Source: CALRQJ02 sp943370285 | GTDB taxonomy: Bacteria > Bacteroidota > Bacteroidia > Chitinophagales > Chitinophagaceae | Length of the DNA: 64,000 nt | Assembly: GCA_943370285.1 (NCBI GenBank) | Contig: CALRQJ020000002.1 | Coordinates: forward strand, 248,001 to 312,000 | Direction: 5' to 3' | Shown: positions 34,372 through 43,011 of the stretch, piece by piece | Layout: each line of letters begins with the position of its first letter | How positions within the stretch are numbered: the first letter of the stretch is position 1 | Notes under the pieces: model-generated | The model's input: the letters and a program-made list of their open reading frames with translations, nothing else | Told to the model about the DNA's origin: nothing | Database searches by the model: none | Position numbers and translations under genes: made by a program

Positions 34372-35193
34372 TTACAGCGCTGCAATTAAATGATTAAAGA
34401 TTGCCGTCAATTTTGGCTCGGCATTTTTTGCAGCTTCTAATACTTCTTCATGCGTTATCACATTTTCATCTTCTCTAATGCCAATATCGGTTACCACACT
34501 CATCCCAAACACTTGTAAACCGCAATGCACCGCCGCAATTACTTCAGGCACAGTACTCATACCTACTACATCAGCACCAATAGTTTTTATCAATTGGTAT
34601 TCTGCTCTGGTTTCAAAAGTTGGTCCGGTTACTGCACAATACACTCCTTCTTGCACTTCGTAATTGAGTTTGGTTGCAATAGCTTTTACCTTATCTATTA
34701 ATGCCACACTGTAAGGCTCACTCATATCTGGGAAACGAGTACCCAACGCTTTTTCATTTTTACCAATCAATGGATTTGGCATGAAGAAACTGATATGATC
34801 TTTGATAATCATTAAATCGCCAACTTTCCATTTAGGATGTACACTACCGGCTGCATTCGTCAATAAAACAGTACTGCATCCCAACATTTTCATCGTACGA
34901 ATGGGATAAACGACTTGCTGTGCCGAATAACCTTCGTAATAATGAAAACGACCGGCCATAGCTACCACTTTTTTGCCGCCTAATTCGCCAAAAATCAATT
35001 TGCCGCTATGCCCTTCTACAGTACTTACCGGAAAGTGCGGTATATCGCCGTAGGGAATTTCTTTTTCAATGGCTATTTCATTGGTAAAACTACCCAAGCC
35101 ACTGCCCAACACAATGCCAACAATAGGAGTATGCGGATACTGACTGCGTATAAAATCGGTGGTTTCTTTTAACTGATCTATTAATGCTGACAT
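34372..35193 (-). CDS. punA: Purine nucleoside phosphorylase
   Basis: 273 residues, usual length for the trimeric class. Motifs: GIVLGSGLGSF (phosphate loop), PVSTVEGHSGKLIFG, LTNAAGSVHPKWKVGDLMII, YCAVTGPTFETRAEY and GADVVGMSTVPEVI. The enzyme splits inosine and guanosine to base plus ribose-1-phosphate in purine salvage. Single gene with its own terminator; the upstream spacer holds no clear operator. Confidence 0.95.
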   Translation of the reverse strand: MSALIDQLKETTDFIRSQYPHTPIVGIVLGSGLGSFTNEIAIEKEIPYGDIPHFPVSTVEGHSGKLIFGELGGKKVVAMAGRFHYYEGYSAQQVVYPIRTMKMLGCSTVLLTNAAGSVHPKWKVGDLMIIKDHISFFMPNPLIGKNEKALGTRFPDMSEPYSVALIDKVKAIATKLNYEVQEGVYCAVTGPTFETRAEYQLIKTIGADVVGMSTVPEVIAAVHCGLQVFGMSVVTDIGIREDENVITHEEVLEAAKNAEPKLTAIFNHLIAAL

Positions 35194-35292
35194 AATACAA
35201 TTTTTAAAAAGGGGTCAAATATAAGTACTAAGTACGGCCTAAATGTTGAAAAGTGGATAACTAATCTAGAGTCGATATTCAACAGATGGTCT

Positions 35293-36099
35293 TTAATATC
35301 GGAAGAAATCACAATCTGCTTCATCACATAAAAGCTTTTGGTAGACAGGATGCTTCAGCACATCTACATAGTCCATTTTTTTACCGTTCACCAAAATTGT
35401 TCGGTACACTAGCCGAATACCGTGACTATAATCTACATACCAATTTACATGGCCGGTATACAAAGGCTGAATGGGTTTTCCATCTAACTGATGCCAACCA
35501 TAAATCGCTACACGATTTGGTCGGCTGTCTTTGTTGATTTTTGCGGATAACACTACATCTTTTTTAATTCCGCTTATCAAACCTGTGCTCCCTTTTCGCT
35601 GTTCCTCAATTAGCAAGTGATGTTGCCACATGGTGATGCTGCTATCTCTATGCGTAGTTAATGGAATGGGGGCTAATTTGATTTTCGACTGCATATAAAT
35701 AGCATCTACCATTTTTCGAGTGGGTAAAAAACATTGAAAAGTGTCGGCAATTCGTTGTGCGGCCATCGGTGTAAGCGGAATTCTTGCCCAATTTTCATTA
35801 CTTCCTATAGCCAAATAATCGGGCATCACATAAAACACCACATTGATTTGATAGCCAAAACTATCTGTCAAAACAGTCTTTATGGGTACAAAAGTCCGCA
35901 AAAATTCAGGGATATTACCTTTACCTATTTCGGCGATAGCCAAACTATCTCTGTTATTCCAATTAAATGTTTCAACCGATTTATAAAACGCACTACCGGT
36001 TGTAAAAGATTGTTTTTCAACGCTAATCACTTTCATCGGCTTTAGTGCGACACTACAGCCCAGCCAACAAAAACAAGAAAAAAACAGAAGTCTTATCAT
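35293..36099 (-). CDS. Exported protein of unknown function
   Basis: 268 residues with a signal and possible lipobox (WLGCS). I do not recognise a family. Conserved-looking segments are FYVMPDYLAIGSNENWARIPLTP, shown in part, TMWQHHLLIEEQRKG, AIYGWHQLDGKPIQPLY and GHVNWYVDYSHGIRLVY. The cluster of H, W, Y and D near the C-terminus looks like a ligand or catalytic site. Related sequences seem widespread among environmental bacteria. The neighbours (PNP and YceI) give no clue. Confidence 0.7.
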   Translation of the reverse strand: MIRLLFFSCFCWLGCSVALKPMKVISVEKQSFTTGSAFYKSVETFNWNNRDSLAIAEIGKGNIPEFLRTFVPIKTVLTDSFGYQINVVFYVMPDYLAIGSNENWARIPLTPMAAQRIADTFQCFLPTRKMVDAIYMQSKIKLAPIPLTTHRDSSITMWQHHLLIEEQRKGSTGLISGIKKDVVLSAKINKDSRPNRVAIYGWHQLDGKPIQPLYTGHVNWYVDYSHGIRLVYRTILVNGKKMDYVDVLKHPVYQKLLCDEADCDFFRY

Positions 36100-36131
36100 G
36101 ATATTGCTAGGGAAGATAGTAACAAAATCAA

Positions 36132-36166
36132 TAAAAAAACCCGATCGTTTTCACAATCGGGCTTTT
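36132..36166. terminator. Intrinsic terminator after the YceI gene
   Basis: A CCCGAT / ATCGGG stem with a 10-nt loop and long flanking A- and T-runs, 18 bp beyond the stop of the YceI gene (minus). It can act in both directions. Confidence 0.75.
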
Positions 36167-36183
36167 GTAAAAAACTTAAAATA

Positions 36184-36753
36184 TTATTTATTCGCAAACA
36201 AGTGAATAGACAATTGAACATCGTTTGATGGACCATTGTAATTGATACCCCATTGTGTACGATCAATGCTGAAATATGCTTGACCAAAAAACTTCTTGTC
36301 ATCCGCATTACGAATTTGAGCAGTAAAATTTACCGGCATAGTAATACCTTTCATAGTTAATTTACCTTCTACATTAGCAGTAGATGCACCGCTGTAAGAA
36401 ACATTGGTAATTTCATACACGGCTTCTGTGTTAACGGTAACCTCAAAAAAATCTTTATTTTTCAAATGACCTTCTAATCTTTCGCCTGCACCATCTGTTA
36501 CTTTAACACTAGTTAAGTCAATAGTGAATTTACCACCGGTTAGCTTACCATTATCAACCTGAACTGCACCACTTTTAATACCGAATGTACCGGTATGAAA
36601 TCCGCTTTTCTTGCTCCCTACCCACTCAATTTTGCTGTACTCGGTTACTACATTGTAATCAGTTCCTGCTTTGGCAATTTCTTTTTTTGGAATGAAAGAT
36701 AAGATGGTTACTGCACTAACGGCAATCAACGAATAGATGGCAATTTTTTTCAT
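36184..36753 (-). CDS. YceI family periplasmic protein
   Basis: 189 residues. A signal-like N-terminus precedes the lipocalin-like YceI fold: YSKIEWVGSKKSGFHTGTF, GKFTIDLTSVKV, RLEGHLKNKDFFEV, TVEGKLTMKGITMPV and the typical closing FSIDRTQWGINY. YceI proteins bind polyisoprenoid-type lipids, for example quinone precursors. Monocistronic and divergent from sucC. Confidence 0.92.
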   Translation of the reverse strand: MKKIAIYSLIAVSAVTILSFIPKKEIAKAGTDYNVVTEYSKIEWVGSKKSGFHTGTFGIKSGAVQVDNGKLTGGKFTIDLTSVKVTDGAGERLEGHLKNKDFFEVTVNTEAVYEITNVSYSGASTANVEGKLTMKGITMPVNFTAQIRNADDKKFFGQAYFSIDRTQWGINYNGPSNDVQLSIHLFANK

Positions 36754-36849
36754 TGTTATACTTTTTTTGATGGTTTATGATGCTAAAATAGCTGAATTAA
36801 TGTTACAACAACCATTTTTTCGTTTGCGGATTTAGTAAAAATCGGTGAC

Positions 36850-36861
36850 GGCAACGTTGCC
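36850..36861. promoter_or_regulatory. GGCAACGTTGCC palindrome between yceI and sucC
   Basis: A perfect 12-bp palindrome in an otherwise AT-rich divergent intergenic region, about 90 bp upstream of the sucC start and about 100 bp from the YceI start. Could be a regulator site; there is no independent support. Confidence 0.3.
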
Positions 36862-36945
36862 ATAAATTGATGATAAATGTTAGGCACTTGTGCTGTATAT
36901 GTTTGGGCTCCTTGCCTTATCTTCGCCGCAATTAAACATTACTGT

Positions 36946-38157
36946 ATGAATCTTCATGAATTTCAGGCAAAAGAGCTGTTGAAAAAGTATAATGTACCCG
37001 TACAGGAGGGCATTGCGGTTGACTCTGTAATGGGTGCCGAAGAAGCCTATCGTCAAATCAAAACCCAAACCAATAACAATTTTGCGGTTATAAAGGCACA
37101 AATACATGCCGGCGGTCGTGGTAAAGGTAAAATTGTTGGTACTGAACAACGTGGTGTGGCAGTAGGTAAAAGTTTAGAAGACGTAAGTAATATTGCTAAG
37201 AACATTTTAGGACACACTTTAGTAACTATTCAAACTGGCCCTGCCGGTAAAAAAGTGAACAAAGTTTTAGTAGCACAAGATGTGTACTATCCCGGCCCAA
37301 CTGAAGTAAAAGAATTTTATCTCTCTATATTATTAGACCGTTCTAAGGGTCAAAACGTAATTATGTATAGTACCGAAGGCGGTATGAATATTGAAGATGT
37401 AGCTCATGATACGCCTGAAAAAATCTTTAAAGAGTGGGTACATCCCGGTGGACCGTTACAAGGTTTTCAGGCTCGTAAAATTGCCTTCAACTTAGGTTTA
37501 AGTGGAGAGGCTTTTAAGAGCTGTGTAAAGTTTGTGAGTAATTTATATAACGCATATGTTGGGTTAGATTGCAGCATGCTCGAAATCAATCCATTGTTTA
37601 AAACAAGTGATGACAAGATGATTGCTGTGGATTGTAAAATGAATTTAGATGAAAATGCATTGATGCGTCATCCGGATTTAGCTGCCATGAGAGATGTAAC
37701 CGAGGAAGATCCAACAGAAGTTGAAGCTGGTCAGTACAACCTCAACTTTGTAAAATTAGATGGCAATGTGGGTTGCATGGTAAACGGTGCAGGACTTGCA
37801 ATGGCTACTATGGATATGATTAAATTAAGCGGTGGTGAGCCCGCCAACTTCTTAGACGTAGGTGGTACCGCTAATGCACAAACGGTAGAAGCCGGTTTCA
37901 AGATTATTTTAAAAGACCCCAACGTAAAAGCAATCCTCATCAATATTTTTGGAGGTATTGTTCGTTGCGATCGTGTAGCTGCAGGTGTAATTGAAGCATA
38001 CAAAAACTTGGGCGACATTAATATTCCCATCATTGTTCGTTTACAAGGAACCAATGCCACCGAAGCCAAAAAGTTAATTGACGAAAGTGGATTAAAAGTA
38101 CAATCTGCAATAGAATTAAGCGAAGCTGCTGCCTTGGTAAAACAAGCTGTGGCTTAG
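36946..38157 (+). CDS. sucC: Succinyl-CoA synthetase (ADP-forming) beta subunit
   Basis: 403 residues from ATG 36946, which starts with the canonical MNLHEFQAKELLKKY; the longer frame back to 36877 is spurious. The ATP-grasp region (IKAQIHAGGRGKGK) and the CoA-ligase part (LDVGGTANAQTVE, IFGGIVRCD) are intact. The enzyme makes ATP from succinyl-CoA in the TCA cycle with SucD, which is not adjacent. TATCTTCG at 36919-36926 is a one-mismatch -7 candidate. Confidence 0.97.
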   Translation: MNLHEFQAKELLKKYNVPVQEGIAVDSVMGAEEAYRQIKTQTNNNFAVIKAQIHAGGRGKGKIVGTEQRGVAVGKSLEDVSNIAKNILGHTLVTIQTGPAGKKVNKVLVAQDVYYPGPTEVKEFYLSILLDRSKGQNVIMYSTEGGMNIEDVAHDTPEKIFKEWVHPGGPLQGFQARKIAFNLGLSGEAFKSCVKFVSNLYNAYVGLDCSMLEINPLFKTSDDKMIAVDCKMNLDENALMRHPDLAAMRDVTEEDPTEVEAGQYNLNFVKLDGNVGCMVNGAGLAMATMDMIKLSGGEPANFLDVGGTANAQTVEAGFKIILKDPNVKAILINIFGGIVRCDRVAAGVIEAYKNLGDINIPIIVRLQGTNATEAKKLIDESGLKVQSAIELSEAAALVKQAVA

Positions 38158-38177
38158 TTTTTAAATATGATTGACAC

Positions 38178-38213
38178 AAAATCCTGCTATCAACAATGGC
38201 AGGATTTTTTTTT
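38178..38213 (+). terminator. Intrinsic terminator after sucC
   Basis: AAATCCTGC / GCAGGATTT stem with an 11-nt loop and a run of eight T, 20 bp after the stop codon. Confidence 0.85.
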
Positions 38214-38345
38214 GGGAGTTGGGACTATCGGCTATTGCAACTCCAGCAGCATTTGTTCCGGCCATGCGCTGCAATCTTTGCATCCAACGCACTAATCCAA
38301 AGCAAAGGATTTTCGCTGCTGTCCGGCAGCCTTTGAGCATTTGTA
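38214..38345. other. GC-richer structured non-coding segment
   Basis: The spacer between the sucC terminator and the CvfB-like gene is visibly richer in G and C than other spacers here. It can form AATCTTTGC (38273-38281) with GCAAAGGATT (38302-38311, one bulge) and a GCTGC / GCAGC hairpin (38315-38330). The wording recalls dispersed intergenic elements of Bacteroidota genomes, but there is only one copy in this window. Confidence 0.4.
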
Positions 38346-38381
38346 AACAATTCAGCCGCTCTTTTTGTACCTTCACCACCT

Positions 38382-39209
38382 ATGATTAAAGTTGGTCAAT
38401 ACAATACCCTTACCGTTCAACGATTAACCGATTTCGGCTTATACTTAGATGATGGAGCAGACGGCATTCTGCTTCCCAAACGTTTTGTTCCTGAAGGAGC
38501 AAAACCCGGAGACACCCTCGACGTATTTATTTATCACGATGGTGAAGACCGTTTAATTGCCACAACGCAAAAACCACATGCCGTTGTTGGCGAAATTGCC
38601 TACATGAAAGTGGTAAATGCAACACCACAAGGTGCTTTTTTAGATTGGGGTTTAATGAAAGATTTGTTTGTGCCTCGCAGCAAGCAAGTGTCTTTTATGA
38701 GAGTGGGTGCTCATTATTTGGTTCGTTTGTACATAGATGAACAAACCGGCAGAACGGCGGCAACCGAAAAGATTGACCAGTTTTTAAGCAACGATGTATT
38801 GACTGTAAAGGAAAAAGACATAGTGCATTTAACCGTTTATCGCCGTACCGACATTGGTTATGTAGTCATCATCAACCACCTACATACCGGTGTGATACAC
38901 CACAACGAAATTTACAGGAATATTTCTGCAGGCGATAGTTTTGAAGGCTTTATTAAAACCATTCGCCCCGGCAATAAAATTGATGTGGTTGCTGGCAAAC
39001 CCGGCAGGGCAAGGGTAGAAACCGAGACAGAAAAAATCCTTCGTTTACTGCAAGAGAACAATGGGTATCTCCCCTATTACGACAAATCATCACCAGAAGA
39101 AATTTATGATGTTTTCGGCATGAGCAAAAAAACATTCAAAATGGCAATTGGAGGTTTGTACAAACAAAAAAAGATTGAATTGGTGAGTGCAGGTATAAAA
39201 CTATTATAA
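38382..39209 (+). CDS. CvfB-like S1 RNA-binding protein
   Basis: 275 residues. Three S1-like segments (about 5-65, 70-130 and 145-210) are followed by a C-terminal winged helix (about 215-275: DKSSPEEIYDVFGMSKKTFKMAI). This is the CvfB/YitL architecture. CvfB affects virulence gene expression in Staphylococcus, probably through RNA binding; the role here is unknown. The start codon is 36 bp beyond the GC-richer spacer. The next gene follows after 5 bp, so they are co-transcribed. Confidence 0.88.
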   Translation: MIKVGQYNTLTVQRLTDFGLYLDDGADGILLPKRFVPEGAKPGDTLDVFIYHDGEDRLIATTQKPHAVVGEIAYMKVVNATPQGAFLDWGLMKDLFVPRSKQVSFMRVGAHYLVRLYIDEQTGRTAATEKIDQFLSNDVLTVKEKDIVHLTVYRRTDIGYVVIINHLHTGVIHHNEIYRNISAGDSFEGFIKTIRPGNKIDVVAGKPGRARVETETEKILRLLQENNGYLPYYDKSSPEEIYDVFGMSKKTFKMAIGGLYKQKKIELVSAGIKLL

Positions 39210-39214
39210 AGTTT

Positions 39215-39505
39215 ATGCAAAAATCTAAACTTATTAAACCACTATTCTTGATTGCAGGAATGGTAGTACTGTTCTTGTTGAATTATTTTTTACTCCAAGA
39301 CCTTATCATTCCAGACCCTTGTGCTTATCATGGAAAGGATCCGAATTTTATTATGAAGATTTTTTATTCATTCAATTCAGGAGCAGATAACGGTCACCCA
39401 TTCCCTACGGTAATAAATTTTGCAGTCACACTTTTCGTAGGTTATCATTTGGGTAAACTATCATTTGAAAAATGGAATAATCGCCAACAAGCTAGAGTTA
39501 ATTGA
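39215..39505 (+). CDS. Small membrane protein of unknown function
   Basis: 96 residues with two predicted membrane segments (PLFLIAGMVVLFLLNYFLL and TVINFAVTLFVGYHLGKL) around an extracytoplasmic loop containing PDPCAYHGKD. No family known to me. It is 5 bp after the CvfB-like gene and followed by the acyltransferase gene after 38 bp, so it may be part of the same operon. Confidence 0.72.
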   Translation: MQKSKLIKPLFLIAGMVVLFLLNYFLLQDLIIPDPCAYHGKDPNFIMKIFYSFNSGADNGHPFPTVINFAVTLFVGYHLGKLSFEKWNNRQQARVN

Positions 39506-39543
39506 TTACAAATCATTACTTTAGTTGGCCAAACTAACGCAAC

Positions 39544-40116
39544 TTGCTACGATTATTCTGGATACTTTATTTTCGATTGAAAGGTTGGAAAGTGGTCAAC
39601 AAATATCCCTATCACCTCAAAAAGGCGATTGTGGTTGTTGGGCCCCATACCAGCAGTATGGATTTTATTATTGGGCTTGCCATCCGCAGTACCCAACGCT
39701 TACAACATATACATTTTTTAGGCAAAGCCGAATTATTTAAACCACCATTTGGCTTTTTGTTCCGATGGTTAGGCGGATATCCTGTAGACCGTTTTAATAA
39801 ACACAAAATGGTTGAACAAGTAGTGGAACTGTTCAACAGCCACGACAGTTTCACCATTGCACTTTCTCCCGAAGGCACCAGAAAAAAAGTAGACAAATTA
39901 AGAACAGGCTTTTATCATATTGCCCTTCAGGCAAAAGTGCCTATTATAATGGCAACGATGGATTTTGCAAAAAAAGAGGCCAACTTCTCCCAGCCTTTTT
40001 ATCCCACCGGTAATCAAGAACAAGACTTTGCTCATATCATCAGTTATTTAGGTGCAGCATCAGGTCATTACCCTGAATTAGGTTTAAGTCATTTAATCCC
40101 ATCTACTCAACAATAA
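39544..40116 (+). CDS. 1-acyl-sn-glycerol-3-phosphate acyltransferase-like protein
   Basis: 190 residues. The acyltransferase HX4D motif is in GPHTSSMDF, and motif III in SPEGTRKKVDKLRTGFYHI. It belongs to the short PlsC-like group that acylates lysophosphatidic acid or related lipids. An in-frame TAA at 39535-39537 makes TTG 39544 the first possible start, and no earlier ATG exists; the beginning of the family fold matches this start. It is followed 9 bp later by the acyl-CoA ligase gene. Confidence 0.85.
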   Translation: MLRLFWILYFRLKGWKVVNKYPYHLKKAIVVVGPHTSSMDFIIGLAIRSTQRLQHIHFLGKAELFKPPFGFLFRWLGGYPVDRFNKHKMVEQVVELFNSHDSFTIALSPEGTRKKVDKLRTGFYHIALQAKVPIIMATMDFAKKEANFSQPFYPTGNQEQDFAHIISYLGAASGHYPELGLSHLIPSTQQ

Positions 40117-40125
40117 ACAACTCGT

Positions 40126-41766
40126 ATGAAATACCCCTCAATTTTAGACAAGTTCTACCAGTATGAACAACAACTCGGCAACCAATTGTTTATGGCAGAA
40201 CCGGTGAATGGAGAATATCAAACATTTACTTGGCAACAAGCCGGCCAACAAATTAGAAAAATGGCGGCTGCTTTGAAAAATATGGGATTTGAGCCCGGCT
40301 CTAAAATTGCCATTCTAGGTAAGAACTCAGCCCATTGGATGATGGCAGATTTAGCTATCAATATGGCAGGATTTACTTCTATTCCTATGTATCCATCCTT
40401 GAGTGCAGACATGTTGAATAGCATTTTAGTGCATAGCGAAAGTAAATTGATATTTCTGGGCAAACTAGATAACTATGCAGCAGTAGAACCAGGTGTTCCT
40501 AATGGTATGCCAAAAATTACTTTCCCATTTTATCCAAATCCCGGTTGTGATAACTGGAATGATATTACAGCCAATCAAACGCCATTAAGTGAAAACTTTT
40601 CACCCGATGAAAATAGTTTGGCTTGTATTCTCTACACTTCGGGTACAACGGGTACACCAAAAGGTGTGATGCATAGTTTTCGTTCCTCTTCTTTTGCGGT
40701 GATTAGTTTTCTCAAGGTTTTTCCGGACTTTAATCAAGAGATATTTTTCTCTTATTTACCGCTTTGCCATGTGGCTGAAAGAATGTTGGTTCAATTTGGC
40801 GTGGTGTACACTGGCGGCACTGTTTATTTTGTTGAATCATTAGATACTTTTTCTAAAAACTTAAGCGATACCCAACCAACCATCTTTTTGGCAGTGCCAA
40901 GAATTTGGGAAAAGATGAGAGAAGAAATTCTGAAAAAACTACCCCAGAAAAAATTGAATATTTTCTTATCTATACCCATCATCAGCGGCTTACTAAAAAA
41001 GACGTTAAAGAAGAAATTAGGACTAGGCAGAGCCAAATATATTTTTACCGGAGCCTCTCCTATTTCACCTGCTTTATTAACGTGGTATGCTAAACTCGGC
41101 ATCATTATTCAAGAGGCTTATGGTATGACAGAGAATAATGCCCTATCACATGTCAATACAAAAAAAGCACCAAAATTTGGCACAGTTGGTCAAACCTACG
41201 AAGGTGTAACAGTAAGGTTGGGTTTAGAAGATGAAGTACAAGTAAAAAGTGAGGCATCTATGTTAGGTTATTTTAAAGAACCCGAAATGTCTGCCGAATG
41301 TTTTGAAGATGGCTTCTTGAAAACCGGTGATACTGGTAGTATTGACAGCGAAGGCTATTTAACCATCACAGGTAGAATTAAAGATCAATTCAAAACAAGT
41401 AAAGGTAAATATGTTGCTCCTGCTCCAATCGAAAACAAAATAGCAGAATCAGGATTGGTAGCACAAGTTTGTGTGGTGGGTAGTGGTATTACACAACCTT
41501 TAGCATTATGTGTGTTGAATGAATCTGCAAAGCAATTACCCAAGGCGGAAGTAACACAAGCTTTAGCAGAAGCAAAAAAACAACTCAATCATACATTAGA
41601 ACACCATGAACAAATAAGTAGTTGGGTAATTATGAATGAAGATTGGACAATTGCTAATGATTTGCTCACCCCAACTTTAAAAATTAAACGTAGAATGATT
41701 GATGCCCGCTATGGTTTGCACTATACAGATTGGAGCAATACAAAAAGCGATGTCATCTTTGCATAA
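40126..41766 (+). CDS. AMP-dependent long-chain acyl-CoA synthetase
   Basis: 546 residues. Motifs: LYTSGTTGTPKGVMHS (ATP loop), ESLDTFSKNL, the EAYGMTENN substrate motif, LKTGDTGSIDSEGYL and GRIKDQFKTSKGKYVAP with the catalytic Lys region. It resembles FadD15-like/eukaryotic-type long-chain acyl-CoA ligases. It activates fatty acids for lipid synthesis or beta-oxidation. Nine bp after the acyltransferase gene, so likely the same operon; the thioesterase gene downstream has its own -7 box. Confidence 0.93.
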   Translation: MKYPSILDKFYQYEQQLGNQLFMAEPVNGEYQTFTWQQAGQQIRKMAAALKNMGFEPGSKIAILGKNSAHWMMADLAINMAGFTSIPMYPSLSADMLNSILVHSESKLIFLGKLDNYAAVEPGVPNGMPKITFPFYPNPGCDNWNDITANQTPLSENFSPDENSLACILYTSGTTGTPKGVMHSFRSSSFAVISFLKVFPDFNQEIFFSYLPLCHVAERMLVQFGVVYTGGTVYFVESLDTFSKNLSDTQPTIFLAVPRIWEKMREEILKKLPQKKLNIFLSIPIISGLLKKTLKKKLGLGRAKYIFTGASPISPALLTWYAKLGIIIQEAYGMTENNALSHVNTKKAPKFGTVGQTYEGVTVRLGLEDEVQVKSEASMLGYFKEPEMSAECFEDGFLKTGDTGSIDSEGYLTITGRIKDQFKTSKGKYVAPAPIENKIAESGLVAQVCVVGSGITQPLALCVLNESAKQLPKAEVTQALAEAKKQLNHTLEHHEQISSWVIMNEDWTIANDLLTPTLKIKRRMIDARYGLHYTDWSNTKSDVIFA

Positions 41767-41805
41767 ATGTTCTTCATTTCATAACTGCTTCCCGTCATTC
41801 GCTGT

Positions 41806-41813
41806 TATCTTTG
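41806..41813 (+). promoter_or_regulatory. Candidate -7 box for the acyl-CoA thioesterase gene
   Basis: TATCTTTG matches TAnnTTTG exactly, 19 bp before ATG 41833. No good -33 element. Confidence 0.45.
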
Positions 41814-41832
41814 CTACTCTAATAGCTGAATT

Positions 41833-42348
41833 ATGGATGCAAAGAAACCAAGTGACAGTTTCACGATTATGAATGAATTGGTATTACCCAACGATACCAA
41901 CACTTTCGGAAATTTAATGGGCGGAAGATTAATGTATTGGATGGATATTGCTGCAGGAATGGCTGCAGGCAAACATTGTAATGCTCCTTGCATGACTGCA
42001 TCTGTTGATAACCTCAGTTTTAAAAATCCAATTAAGCTGGGAAACATTGTTCATATTGAAGCCACTGTAACAAGAGCTTTCAATACTTCGATGGAGATTT
42101 TTTTAAAAGTTTGGGGCGAGGATTCTTTGCACCAATACAAATATGAAAGTAACGAAGCATATTTCACTTTTGTGGCATTAGACCCCAATAGTAAACCAAG
42201 ACCTGTACCTCAAATTGTTCCGGAAACTGATCAAGAAAAAAGGTTGTACGAAGGGGCATTACGTCGTCGTCAAATCAGATTAATATTGGGCGGTAAAATG
42301 AAACCTGCCGATGCTAACGAATTGAAAGCATTATTTGTAACAGAATAA
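41833..42348 (+). CDS. Acyl-CoA thioesterase (hotdog fold, YciA/BACH type)
   Basis: 171 residues. Hotdog features are LPNDTNTFGNLMGGRLMYWM (shown to 20), DIAAGMAAGKHCNA and SVDNLSFKNPIKLGNIV. These match the YciA/BACH family that hydrolyses acyl-CoA to fatty acid and CoA. It follows the acyl-CoA ligase gene, making a synthesis/hydrolysis pair. Its stop codon directly abuts the stop of the convergent response regulator gene with no terminator between. Confidence 0.9.
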   Translation: MDAKKPSDSFTIMNELVLPNDTNTFGNLMGGRLMYWMDIAAGMAAGKHCNAPCMTASVDNLSFKNPIKLGNIVHIEATVTRAFNTSMEIFLKVWGEDSLHQYKYESNEAYFTFVALDPNSKPRPVPQIVPETDQEKRLYEGALRRRQIRLILGGKMKPADANELKALFVTE

Positions 42349-42972
42349 TTATCTGCCAAAAAATTTATTGACTGCTTCGATACGATTGGTGACATGTAAT
42401 TTCTCGTAAATATGATATACATGTTTGCGAACCGTTTCTGAACTAATTTGTAATAAGACGGCTATTTCTTTGTACAACAAGCCTTTGGCCAATTGTTCAA
42501 GAATTTCTTTTTCTCTTGCAGACAAATCTTCCAAATCGGCATGAGATGTTTTTTGCTGAAAAGCAGCCACCACTTTTCTGGCAATTTGACTGCTCATGGG
42601 AGAACCGCCTTCATGCAATTCTTTGATAGCATCGAGTAATTTAATAGGTTGTGTTTTCTTTAGAATATAAGCACTTGCTCCTGCTTTTAAAGCATCAAAA
42701 ATCTTTTCATCATCTTCATATACTGTACACATCATGTACATAATATTGGGGTAAAGTGGCTTTAATTTTTTGACACATTCAATACCATTTATTCCACCAA
42801 GATTAATATCCATTAATACAATATCGGGCTGGTAAGCCGGTATAGTGTCTAAAGCATCTTCTCCCGATGTGGAGGTTGCAACACATTCATAACCATCAGC
42901 CATGTTGATGATTTCTTTTAGTGCATGAAGTATATCAGGCTTATCTTCTACTATACAAACTTGAATGGGCAT
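42349..42972 (-). CDS. NarL/FixJ-type response regulator
   Basis: 207 residues. Receiver domain with VLMDINLGG (D55 phosphoacceptor), the phospho-dependent Lys in YILKKTQP, then a LuxR-type HTH (SAREKEILEQLAKGLLYKEI, SSETVRKHVYHIY). Partner of the adjacent sensor kinase, whose stop is 39 bp upstream. Targets unknown. Confidence 0.93.
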   Translation of the reverse strand: MPIQVCIVEDKPDILHALKEIINMADGYECVATSTSGEDALDTIPAYQPDIVLMDINLGGINGIECVKKLKPLYPNIMYMMCTVYEDDEKIFDALKAGASAYILKKTQPIKLLDAIKELHEGGSPMSSQIARKVVAAFQQKTSHADLEDLSAREKEILEQLAKGLLYKEIAVLLQISSETVRKHVYHIYEKLHVTNRIEAVNKFFGR

Positions 42973-43011
42973 ATCTACGCAAGAAATAAAATAAAAACCA
43001 AAAACACAATA

